Shown: in pieces, positions 30,439-38,316 of the stretch
Layout: each line of letters opens with the position of its first letter
How positions within the stretch are numbered: the first letter of the stretch is position 1
Assembly (NCBI RefSeq): GCF_000195915.1
Contig: NC_002578.1
Coordinates: 744,001-808,000 of the forward strand
Origin: Thermoplasma acidophilum DSM 1728
Lineage (GTDB): Archaea; Thermoplasmatota; Thermoplasmata; Thermoplasmatales; Thermoplasmataceae
DNA: 64,000 bases
Direction of reading: 5' to 3'
Position numbers and translations under genes: made by a program
Notes under the pieces: model-generated
What the model saw: the letters and a program-made list of their open reading frames with translations, nothing else
Told to the model about the DNA's origin: nothing
Database searches by the model: none

Positions 30439-31369
30439 ATTCCACCATTCTGATGAAGGCCGTTCTCAGATCTGACTGTGATCTGCTGCATGATATCAGT
30501 GAAACCCCATCTCTGAAGGCTAGATCACGCAGATACCCGCAAGGATCTGTACTGCCCGAAAATGCAATGCTGATCCTGTTGGGTACATCCTCCATCCTGA
30601 CATCCATAACGCCCTGCATGCGTTTAATGGTTTCCATCAGTTTCCCGTCTATTCTGCTGAATTCCGCAACAACCTCAACAGATCCTGCACTGGCATACAG
30701 ATCTTTAATACTCCCGTCAAAGATCACATGCCCGGAATCCATCACCGTTACGGAATCAGATATTGTCTCTATGTCGCGGAGCTGATGGCTTGATATAAGA
30801 ATCGATTTTCCCCTGTCACGCAGCGATCTGATAATGCCGAACAGTTCCTCCACCGCAGAAACATCCAGGCCGGCTGTCGGCTCATCCATGATGATAACGT
30901 CCGGATCGGACAGCAGTGCGATCACTATGTCCAGCTTCTGGAGCATACCCCGGCTCAGGCTCGATACGCGCTTCTTCATGTGTTCCTCCAACCCGAGAAT
31001 GCTGACTATGGGCATCGCCCGTCCAACGGCCTCCGCTTTACCGAGGCCCATCATGCGGCCATAGGATACTATGCAGTCATGTACGGTGAATACCTTGGGA
31101 AATGCCGGCAGTTCAGGGACATAGCCTATGTGCTTCTTCAGATCCTTGGAATTCCATGGGTACGTAGTGCCCCTGAATGATATCTCAATGCTGTCAGGTT
31201 CAAGCAGACCCGTTATGCATTTCATTGTCGTGCTCTTTCCTGCACCGTTATTACCCAAAAGCGCGTGTATGCTACCGTATCGTATTTTGATCGATGCATT
31301 TCTGACACCAGATCCACCAGGATAGATCTTACTGAGATTCCTGACCTCCAGGAGATTGCCATTTTCCAT
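30410..31369 (-). CDS. ABC transporter ATP-binding protein
   Basis: 319 residues. Walker A is GNNGAGKST (39-47), the ABC signature is SSLSRGMLQKLDI (about 136-148), and Walker B with D-loop is VIIMDEPTAGLD (158-169). The H-loop appears as ISSHQLRDIE. The C-terminal ~90 residues form the extra domain typical of ABC-2 exporters (CcmA/NatA/YtrB type). It pairs with the permease whose stop lies directly before this ATG. The probable job is export, or extraction of a small molecule or peptide. Confidence 0.9.
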   Translation of the reverse strand: MENGNLLEVRNLSKIYPGGSGVRNASIKIRYGSIHALLGNNGAGKSTTMKCITGLLEPDSIEISFRGTTYPWNSKDLKKHIGYVPELPAFPKVFTVHDCIVSYGRMMGLGKAEAVGRAMPIVSILGLEEHMKKRVSSLSRGMLQKLDIVIALLSDPDVIIMDEPTAGLDVSAVEELFGIIRSLRDRGKSILISSHQLRDIETISDSVTVMDSGHVIFDGSIKDLYASAGSVEVVAEFSRIDGKLMETIKRMQGVMDVRMEDVPNRISIAFSGSTDPCGYLRDLAFRDGVSLISCSRSQSDLRTAFIRMVEYVRGQRKDQ

Positions 31370-32215
31370 TCAGAGATCACCCCTCCTGAATACGATATAA
31401 CCAAGCATCAGAAACAGAGATAGCTCTGCGATCGATGACGCGAGAATAGACGCTACATAAAGCGACGCTGGAACCTCGTATGTTTTGAAAGAACCGAGAA
31501 CCTGCATGGTCAGCGATATGCTTCCTCCATGATCCAGAAACATCAGGAAGCCTGCGGGCAGAACCTCTGAAAAATTGATGTACGGCATTGCATCGATGAT
31601 GAGGCTGAAGCCATGCCTGAATACGATGAAGAAATAGGCAATGTCGGAAAATATCCAGGCAGCAAACAGTGCAGTGAAGGTAAGCGATGAATTCTTTATG
31701 GCTGAACCGAACATGAAGCTTATCGCGGCGTACGATGTGAGGCTCAACACATAGCCCAGGATGAAATATGGCAGCCAGCTGAAGTCGCTCTGGATGCCTG
31801 ACACGGCTGTATTAATTGAGATCGATAACACGATGGTGATCAGCGACAGGATCGTGAACATGGCGATCTTCTCGATGACCTTCCCAAAGTAGATCTCCCA
31901 TCTGTTGATCGGAAGCGAGTAGAGTCTCGATATGGTTCCGTTTTCGAACTCCCCGGCGATCGAATCCACTGATAGCAGCCCGCCCGTTATGAGGCCAAAG
32001 AGGCCTGCAACTATGGTGTCGAATTCCTCCGCTACCGTGTACATCCAGTCCCATGCTTCTGGTCTGTAGGTGAAGAACGTTCCGTTGGCATATTTTGGAA
32101 TCAAAAGCGAAAAGCAGACGGCGAAGAATACCACCATTCCGAAAACGGCCATTGCTTTCTTCTTCCTCAGATCCAGATTCAGTTCGTATCTAATTACAGA
32201 ATAGAGTCCATTCAT
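31370..32215 (-). CDS. ABC-2 type permease
   Basis: 281 residues with six predicted membrane segments. The N-terminal RYELNLDLRKKKAMAVFGMV and the first loop with SIAGEFENGTISRLYSLPIN are hallmarks of ABC-2 permeases, the latter being the conserved E-x-G-T coupling helix. It forms the membrane half of the exporter with the ATPase, whose gene follows with no gap. A separate promoter is likely, because 115 bases with a 15-bp palindrome precede it. Confidence 0.85.
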   Translation of the reverse strand: MNGLYSVIRYELNLDLRKKKAMAVFGMVVFFAVCFSLLIPKYANGTFFTYRPEAWDWMYTVAEEFDTIVAGLFGLITGGLLSVDSIAGEFENGTISRLYSLPINRWEIYFGKVIEKIAMFTILSLITIVLSISINTAVSGIQSDFSWLPYFILGYVLSLTSYAAISFMFGSAIKNSSLTFTALFAAWIFSDIAYFFIVFRHGFSLIIDAMPYINFSEVLPAGFLMFLDHGGSISLTMQVLGSFKTYEVPASLYVASILASSIAELSLFLMLGYIVFRRGDL

Positions 32216-32256
32216 CGGAACAAATAACGTGCGTATCGATAATAAGCCGCTGCTGC

Positions 32257-32271
32257 GTACAAAAATTGTAC
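32257..32271 (-). promoter_or_regulatory. 15-bp palindrome upstream of the ABC permease
   Basis: GTACAA and TTGTAC are exact arms around AAA. The palindrome ends 42 bases before the permease ATG at 32215, just upstream of a possible TATA (CTTATTATC on the minus strand). It could be an operator for one of the two regulators encoded in the block. Confidence 0.4.
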
Positions 32272-32330
32272 CTTACATCGATCAGACCAAGTTCCGTCCT
32301 GATGAAAAATGATGCGACGGGTATACAGAA

Positions 32331-33437
32331 TTACAATTTGAGGATGATCAGAACCAGCACTATCACGGGCACCGTGAGTAACGCGCCCAGTATAACCAGC
32401 GACACAGGATGGCCAAAATTCATTGTGTATCCCACGCCAAAGCGCTTGGGCACGAGAATCCTGCCGTCGTTCCTGTTGACATAGAGAATGCCTGCCTTCC
32501 AGTACCTGTCGTCATCCTTCATTTCTCCGATATGCCTTACATCATCCGACGCTTTATAATCTACCCTGACATGAATTCTGCTTCCCATCTGGCCTGTTCC
32601 GGCAAACAGTGCAAGTGCGGCCACCGCTGTGAGAATTGCAGGCAGGGCTACAACCGTTATATCGTATGATTTCAGGATGCCCCATTCCGTGAAAGCGGAA
32701 AGCATGAACGTAGAGTTGATGAATGCCGTGACCAGAAGCAAGAATTTCACGGTCCTGGATCTGAAGATCCTTGCCCTGCTGACCGGATCGTCAACGGCAT
32801 AGTCAAGCCTGAAGCTGGTCCGCCATATGGCCACCGCCAGAACGACCAGCAAGACGGTGATTATGCCGGAAAGAACCGGCAGGAGGAATACGGTGAAGGG
32901 CGATTTCGCCGAATACTGATTGGGAGCACCGGATATACCGTAATGGGTTGCAAACATGGCCGGTATGTGCGGATAATAAACGATGCCAACCGAGAATATG
33001 GCAATGATCAGAATCAGGCCCGGAAGTGAATATAACCATGGGAAGGATCCCAGGGTCCCTGAGGCCACCATGGCTGATACGGGCCGATCACCTGAAATGG
33101 GCCACAATTCTTTTTTCATGGCCGCAACGCGCAGGTGCATCGGCAGATATATAAGGAAGGCGACTGCGATCACGGTAGGCGTTGAGATGATAACAGGATA
33201 CACCGTGAATCGCAGTGCATAGGATACGATGATGGCTGATGCGGTTACAGCGATTACAGATAACGTATAAATGCGCTTCATCGCAGTCAGCCTTGAGCTA
33301 TTCAGCATTCCAGGAGGGATTCTTACACCGAACACTATGGATCTTTCCGTCATATATGGGATCAGGGATACAGTCAGGCCTGCTATAGCAGTTATCAGAA
33401 ATTCCACGATGTAGAATTGAGCGAACGCGGAGATCAA
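32331..33437 (-). CDS. DUF1648/DUF5808 membrane protein
   Basis: 368 residues with about eight membrane segments. The middle carries the DUF1648 signature as YPHIPAMFATHYGISGAPNQ followed by YSAKS (pattern YPxxPxxxxTHxxxxGxPxxxxxK). The cytoplasmic C-terminus has a clear DUF5808 motif: DDRYWKAGILYVNRNDGRIL, then VPKRFGVGYTMNFGHP. In Firmicutes such proteins accompany YtrA-type GntR regulators and resemble the SdpI immunity family. The TTG start overlaps the GntR stop (TTGA), so the two are coupled. Whether it confers toxin immunity in this archaeon is inference. Confidence 0.85.
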   Translation of the reverse strand: MISAFAQFYIVEFLITAIAGLTVSLIPYMTERSIVFGVRIPPGMLNSSRLTAMKRIYTLSVIAVTASAIIVSYALRFTVYPVIISTPTVIAVAFLIYLPMHLRVAAMKKELWPISGDRPVSAMVASGTLGSFPWLYSLPGLILIIAIFSVGIVYYPHIPAMFATHYGISGAPNQYSAKSPFTVFLLPVLSGIITVLLVVLAVAIWRTSFRLDYAVDDPVSRARIFRSRTVKFLLLVTAFINSTFMLSAFTEWGILKSYDITVVALPAILTAVAALALFAGTGQMGSRIHVRVDYKASDDVRHIGEMKDDDRYWKAGILYVNRNDGRILVPKRFGVGYTMNFGHPVSLVILGALLTVPVIVLVLIILKL

Positions 33438-33820
33438 TGTGCATCTTCCCCATTGAAGAATTTTCTGGTCATATTGTATATCTCATCATATGATATGCCC
33501 AGCGCAGCCGCCTTTATGACGGACTCGTGCAGATCTTCAAGAACACGTTTCCTTTTCTCATCATCCGGCTTTCTCGGTGAAACTATGTACTTTTTTCTGT
33601 TCATTAGTGTGATGAACCCTTCCTGCCTGAGCATCTCGTATGCCTCGTTGACCGTGTGATAATTTACGTCGAGTAAACCAGCTAGCACACGGAGCGATGG
33701 CAGCCTATCACCTGGCAGAAGCCTGCCGGTGGCTATCGCCCCCACTATCTGCGAGTATATCTGGCGGTATAGGGGCGTCTGGCTGTTCGGATCTATGGTT
33801 ATTATCAGGTCTCCTAGCAC
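33434..33820 (-). CDS. YtrA-subfamily GntR regulator
   Basis: 128 residues. The GntR winged helix occupies residues 10-80, with TPLYRQIYSQIVGAIATGRL, PGDRLPSLRVLAGLLDVN and YHTVNEAYEMLRQEGFI. A short C-terminal helical tail rather than an effector domain places it in the YtrA subfamily, which usually controls an adjacent ABC transporter. The start is GTG at 33820. A TATA-like CCTTAAATTG lies about 26 bases upstream, and a perfect palindrome between them suggests autoregulation. First gene of the minus-strand block down to 29421. Confidence 0.9.
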   Translation of the reverse strand: MLGDLIITIDPNSQTPLYRQIYSQIVGAIATGRLLPGDRLPSLRVLAGLLDVNYHTVNEAYEMLRQEGFITLMNRKKYIVSPRKPDDEKRKRVLEDLHESVIKAAALGISYDEIYNMTRKFFNGEDAH

Positions 33821-33822
33821 AT

Positions 33823-33841
33823 GTTCTATAAGATATAGAAC
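33823..33841 (-). promoter_or_regulatory. Perfect 19-bp palindrome, likely GntR operator
   Basis: GTTCTATA and TATAGAAC are exact arms around a 3-base spacer. The element sits between the TATA-like box (33841-33850) and the GTG start at 33820. A bound dimer there would cover the transcription start of the GntR gene. Confidence 0.7.
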
Positions 33842-33867
33842 AATTTAAGGGTTTCCCTGTTAACTCA

Positions 33868-35649
33868 TCACCTACGATATCTATCCAGGATACCGGCAAC
33901 GTGCCTTCCTGTTTCCTGATCCTCAAAGAAGATGTCAATGCCCCGTATTCCTCGCGTCATCAGCGTGTAATAGCGGTTTTTTATTAGCCTCATCGCAATT
34001 TCAGGGCTCTTTCTTGCCATGGATTTGAGTGAGAATCTGTTTCCTATAGTATCCGTGATCACCCCTGCATCTATCATCCAGCCATTCCTCCATATGAGAT
34101 CGCGACCCCATACAAGCCCGATATAATCTGCCTCGAATCCCTGCGCTCCGTAAACTGATGCACAGTACCTGAGCGGATCCAGCTCGCCTCTCCAGTACCT
34201 GGGGTACTCGGTTTTCTCGTTCATCAGCCAGTAGATGTCAAGACCGGTATCCCTGTAAACATCGAGGCTTGATGGAAGCGGGTATCCTATGCGTCTGTTC
34301 TGGTCGCTGGTGGGGTTTTCCCTGTCGCCTCTGGATTCCGTGAAGGCGCAAAGCAGTCCCATCTTGTATCCATTATTCCTCTTCCGCTTAAGATCCCCCA
34401 TGAAATCCATCACATCATCGAAAAGATTGACCTCATAATTGAGGGTCTTTGGGGCATCTTCATCCCACAGTATGTGTCGAACAAGTTGCAGATAATCCCT
34501 GGAGAGCCTGAACGTTCCGGAAAGATTCATCTCCGTAACGTTTTTACAGTATTGCCTGAAGTTTTCCAGCGTTCCAGCTTCGTCCCCAATCAGAATCTGC
34601 GAATCATCGAAAAAATACACCTTTACTTTCGATCTCTTCTGCGTTGTCTGTATAACATCAGACGTCATCCTCTGCGCTTCATCGTAGATTATCAGGTCCA
34701 TGTCGCTGTACTTCGAAACATCGAATTTCGGCTCACCTATTCCGGTGCCCCTTCCGGTTGAGAAGTACTGGATCATTGATCCTATCATAACGCCTCCTGC
34801 ATTGAGGTCGAGGACCTGTCGCATGGTGTTCAGAAGCCTGTTGTTCCTGTATGCCAATAATGCATGATACCCATTCCTAACCGCATCAAGGAGGAGTTCC
34901 AGGGCAACCAGTGTCTTTCCTGATCCACTCTCACCGCGTATCAGAAATGTCCTGTCTTCGCCCCTTTCAACGGATTCAAACACCCTGTGCATTATCAGGG
35001 CCTGTTCTTCGCTGAGACCGTACCCCCTCGAAACAAGTGTTGAGGCAGCATCTGACAATATGTCCTGCCTGTACTTTATGATGAGATCTATGAGATCATC
35101 GCTTATGGTGAATCTCCCGCTGATGATTGGCTCGAGATCTTCCTGCTTCCCAGGTTCTCCTATTTTCCTTATCTGCTGCCTGAGTTCATCGACACTGTGT
35201 GCTATCTGGCAGGAATCAGACGTATACGTGCTATTGTTGTACATGTAAAGTATACCTCTATAATTGATCACGGATCCTGATGTGTGAAAGAACCTCATCT
35301 TTGAAATATAGTTGTTTAGCTGATAGCACGGATCTATGTGATAGGCCCCATCGGCAAGAACGACCATTTTGCTGATTCTTCCAATGTCTTTCCATCCCTT
35401 GGCCTCGATGATCAGCGCATTCCTGGTATCTACAACGATGATATCGGCGCGTTCGAGGCCGAACACCGGTGTTTCGGCAAGCAGTGGATAATCAAGTCCC
35501 ATACTGAAGATATTCTTTCCGAGGAACGACCAGGTGCTCTTCTCCTCAGGCGAAGGATATTCTCCATACTGATCCCTGATTGCCCGGACAAGATCCTCTA
35601 TCATATCGTCGGGCTGGCTGTAATGATTTATGATGATGGGTAGGCCCAT
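33868..35649 (-). CDS. Nuclease-like domain fused to DUF2075 helicase
   Basis: 593 residues. The N-terminal region has a PD-(D/E)xK pattern, ERADIIVVDTRNALIIEAKG (Asp69, Glu82, Lys84). A DUF2075/superfamily 1-like NTPase follows, with Walker A GESGSGKT (about 239-246), Walker B YDEAQ near 309 and a C-terminal motif ASVYGAQGFEADYIGLVWGR resembling motifs V-VI. Proteins of this form act on nucleic acids, and many DUF2075 helicases lie in defence islands. Here it stands alone, upstream of the GntR operon on the same strand. The active residues look intact, so it may be a single-gene defence or repair enzyme. Confidence 0.8.
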   Translation of the reverse strand: MGLPIIINHYSQPDDMIEDLVRAIRDQYGEYPSPEEKSTWSFLGKNIFSMGLDYPLLAETPVFGLERADIIVVDTRNALIIEAKGWKDIGRISKMVVLADGAYHIDPCYQLNNYISKMRFFHTSGSVINYRGILYMYNNSTYTSDSCQIAHSVDELRQQIRKIGEPGKQEDLEPIISGRFTISDDLIDLIIKYRQDILSDAASTLVSRGYGLSEEQALIMHRVFESVERGEDRTFLIRGESGSGKTLVALELLLDAVRNGYHALLAYRNNRLLNTMRQVLDLNAGGVMIGSMIQYFSTGRGTGIGEPKFDVSKYSDMDLIIYDEAQRMTSDVIQTTQKRSKVKVYFFDDSQILIGDEAGTLENFRQYCKNVTEMNLSGTFRLSRDYLQLVRHILWDEDAPKTLNYEVNLFDDVMDFMGDLKRKRNNGYKMGLLCAFTESRGDRENPTSDQNRRIGYPLPSSLDVYRDTGLDIYWLMNEKTEYPRYWRGELDPLRYCASVYGAQGFEADYIGLVWGRDLIWRNGWMIDAGVITDTIGNRFSLKSMARKSPEIAMRLIKNRYYTLMTRGIRGIDIFFEDQETGRHVAGILDRYRR

Positions 35650-36086
35650 GGAAACTTAACATCTTGTCCGGATAAAAATTTTGCAGGTTATCTCTATCTA
35701 TTTGAAATCGTCAACGCATCTTCGCTTTCATTTATGATTGAGCACTCTGCAGAAAAACCCAAAAAAACGCCGTTCGATATATCGGGGATGAATTAGGTGC
35801 CCTCATGAAAATGCCTCCTGTTTGACGATAAGGAGGCAAAATATAGCGTATTCTTATATTTGATAATAAAGCGCGGGTTTCAGCGGCATGATGTCTCAAA
35901 ACACTGCAGATCCGATCTACGCTTACGAGGAACGCTGTAATTATGGCTGGCTATCATATGCGCCTTCTGTTCGGCATTCGCGCTCGATCTACTGCTGCGC
36001 GTTTATTTGCAGATAGAACACCGGGCAAGGATGCATAAACGAATAAAAATTTAGAAGGTCATCGAGATCCATAAATGCTCGGCAGG
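35650..36086 (+). other. 437 bp without a clear gene
   Basis: A TATA-like TTCTTATATTTG (35851-35862) precedes a 42-codon plus-strand frame at 35888-36016 (MMSQNTADPIYAYEERCNYG, ending in CCAFICR). The spacing of about 31 bases would fit a leaderless small gene, but nothing else supports it. I see no RNA gene or repeat in the rest. Confidence 0.25.
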
Positions 36087-36497
36087 TCAAATTCCATCCC
36101 TGCTGATCACATAGCCCACTATTCCCGCAATCAGTACCAGTATGGCACCCGCAAAGAATCCACTGTCGAATATAAAGGCCAGGAATGCAAGAATAGTGAT
36201 GATGAACCATGATCTGGTCTTCAATCTATTTGCCATATTACCATTGGTTTCTCGAATGACCATGGTTCCTATTAAGAGTCCTATGACGCTCAGAATCAAC
36301 GATATGAAGATAAAGCCCGAACCGCCTGTGTGGATAGGATTCACAACGAACGCACCCAATGAGAAAATGCGATAGGCCAGGGCCGTTATGAGCGCAACAA
36401 CGGCATTAACAAGGATCAGAACGCCCCCGATGATCGAGATAATGATCATGATCGTGGTGATCGGCCTTATCAGTGTACTCTGTTTGTTCTGAAGCAT
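36087..36497 (-). CDS. Small polytopic membrane protein
   Basis: About 136 residues with four membrane segments (for example TTIMIIISIIGGVLILVNAV and FIFISLILSVIGLLIGTMVI). I take the ATG at 36497 because a TATA-like stretch (ATATACATACATATT) lies about 28 bases upstream. An upstream GTG at 36569 in the same frame would add 24 hydrophilic residues across that promoter. No family is recognised. Confidence 0.55.
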   Translation of the reverse strand: MLQNKQSTLIRPITTIMIIISIIGGVLILVNAVVALITALAYRIFSLGAFVVNPIHTGGSGFIFISLILSVIGLLIGTMVIRETNGNMANRLKTRSWFIITILAFLAFIFDSGFFAGAILVLIAGIVGYVISRDGI

Positions 36498-36814
36498 GCC
36501 AATGTCATAATATGTATGTATATTTTTCTTTCCGAAAGGATAACCTGGCGCCAAAACTTCAGTAGCCACCCCTTATTATCCCATGTGTTTTTGCCTCAAT
36601 TTCTGAAACTATGAATGGTCATATGCCAGTGATCGAAGATGGCCATCTCTTTTTCCTGAACTGTGTTCTACCTGGGGACTTTTTAATGGTCCAGATATGG
36701 ATATATTCAGCGTATGCTATGGAAGTGCATCTAGGAAAATGTATTGATCAGAAATATAGATGGCATCGATGGCAGGGGTGGCATAAGAATATTCACTTTA
36801 CAGGAATATAGCGG

Positions 36815-37468
36815 TTAAACATCGCTGCATTTTGATCTGAGCCCGACCAGAATGTACCGCCACACTGCGTTCCTCTTCTGATCCTTAGGCTCCATGGCAA
36901 ACTCAGGCTCGTACATGCTCGATATCTTTGACATGTCCGCTCTGAATGGGTCCACGAAAATGGAAGCGACATTTTTCCTGATGAAGCCATCGGCGTTGAT
37001 GAAGTAGCTGCCGCATTTCAGCACGTTCCAAACGTTCCTGTAGACGCTGAAGCGCTGTCTACCGGTATTGTGAAAGACAAGGTTGGATACAGCAAGGTCA
37101 AACTTATCTTCTATATTGAACGGCTTCGTTATGTCCGCCTCCACGACGGTGACCCTGTCCAGAACATCCGCCAACCTGAGGTTCTCAATGAGCCTTTCTC
37201 TGGAGTTATCCTTGAGTGATCCCATGGAAAAGGTATCTATGGCCGTTATACGCGAATTCTTGAAATAATCGGCGCAGAGGATGGTGAGAAAACCCAGGCC
37301 GCAGCCAACATCTATGATGTTCATGTCCGCATCTTGATCTATTCCGATCTTTCCGAAGGCCTCGGTGAACATTATCCTGGCCATATACCGCAATCTTTCA
37401 GATTCCTCCCGGGATGAATGATGGTATACGCCGAAGTCCGGATCAGCCATACATAAGCCTAAGTTCAT
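36815..37468 (-). CDS. Class I SAM-dependent methyltransferase
   Basis: 217 residues. Motif I is MNIIDVGCGLGFLTILCADY (about residues 49-68), the acidic end of strand 2 is ITAIDTFS, and motif post-II is VVEADITKPF. Motif IV is FDLAVSNLVFHN and the late region is LKCGSYFINADGFI. This is the layout of Methyltransf_25/31 small-molecule methyltransferases. The substrate cannot be told. It is transcribed alone; the 245 bases toward 36569 hold nothing I recognise. Confidence 0.8.
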   Translation of the reverse strand: MNLGLCMADPDFGVYHHSSREESERLRYMARIMFTEAFGKIGIDQDADMNIIDVGCGLGFLTILCADYFKNSRITAIDTFSMGSLKDNSRERLIENLRLADVLDRVTVVEADITKPFNIEDKFDLAVSNLVFHNTGRQRFSVYRNVWNVLKCGSYFINADGFIRKNVASIFVDPFRADMSKISSMYEPEFAMEPKDQKRNAVWRYILVGLRSKCSDV

Positions 37469-37582
37469 AAGAGATAATACATTTTCCTTTCAGAAAATTT
37501 CAGCGGTATTCTTTAGTTAGGACATCAGATTTTTCCCGTGCACAGATCCCGCTATAAAAATGATGGATATTCGCTATGTTCC

Positions 37583-38245
37583 TCACTGCCTTACCATGAG
37601 CTTTGCAGCAAGCTGGAACAGCGAGATCGAGTGTATCCATACCCTGCCAGGACCGCGCATGTGTGCGAAGAAAAGGCCCTCCCCCTCCAAGCCGCCCAGT
37701 ATCATGGTGCGGAGGCCGCCTATCCTCTCCACGTTGTACTGCACGGTATCGTCGAAGGCGAGAACATGGCTCAGCTCGACGCTGATCTCATCGCCCGCAC
37801 CGAGATCCCTCTCTATGACCTGCCCGTGGCCGTGAAGGAATATGGAACCTGTGCCGGAAAAGTGCTCAAGGAAGAGACCCTCGCCTCCGAGCAGGCCCTG
37901 CCAAATCCCAGCAAATTTGGTGGAGTACTGTATTCCTGAATCCATGCAGAGAAAGGCGTTGAACTCGGCGATTATGCCGCCACCCCTGAGATCTATCCTG
38001 TGAATCTTTCCCGGAAGAAAACCTGCGGACGCAACCTCACCTGGCCCATCCACCTTCAGCAGGAATACGGCGGATCCGCCCAGCATGTGCGAGATCATTC
38101 CCTTCAGCCCGCCTGCCCTTACATCCAGCCTGGATTGCCGATCCTTGTAAATCAGATGCCCTGGCTCGACGTATACCGATTCCCCGGATCCGAGAACAGC
38201 CCTGAGGTACTGCACGTCTGTGCCCTGTATTTCGTAATCGACCAT
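37583..38245 (-). CDS. AIM24/TIGR00266 family protein
   Basis: 220 residues, glycine-rich double beta-helix-like repeats: VYVEPGHLIYKD near the N-terminus, then GEGLFLEHFSGTGSIFLHGH and EGEGLFFAHMRGPGRVWIHS. These repeated G-E-G-L-F and G-x-G-x-V/I phrases define the AIM24/TIGR00266 family, widespread in archaea and bacteria, of unknown biochemical role. It is cytoplasmic with no signal peptide, monocistronic, and convergent with no close partner. Confidence 0.85.
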   Translation of the reverse strand: MVDYEIQGTDVQYLRAVLGSGESVYVEPGHLIYKDRQSRLDVRAGGLKGMISHMLGGSAVFLLKVDGPGEVASAGFLPGKIHRIDLRGGGIIAEFNAFLCMDSGIQYSTKFAGIWQGLLGGEGLFLEHFSGTGSIFLHGHGQVIERDLGAGDEISVELSHVLAFDDTVQYNVERIGGLRTMILGGLEGEGLFFAHMRGPGRVWIHSISLFQLAAKLMVRQ

Positions 38246-38316
38246 AAAATAGCATGTAAAATTATTATTAAATTTTATCTTAAAAAATTGTAATCAGAAA
38301 TTTGAGTAGTTAATTT

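Noticed and set aside
36498-36569. GTG start at 36569 for the small membrane protein
   Set aside because: The probable TATA box falls inside this extension; the ATG at 36497 has the right distance from it.
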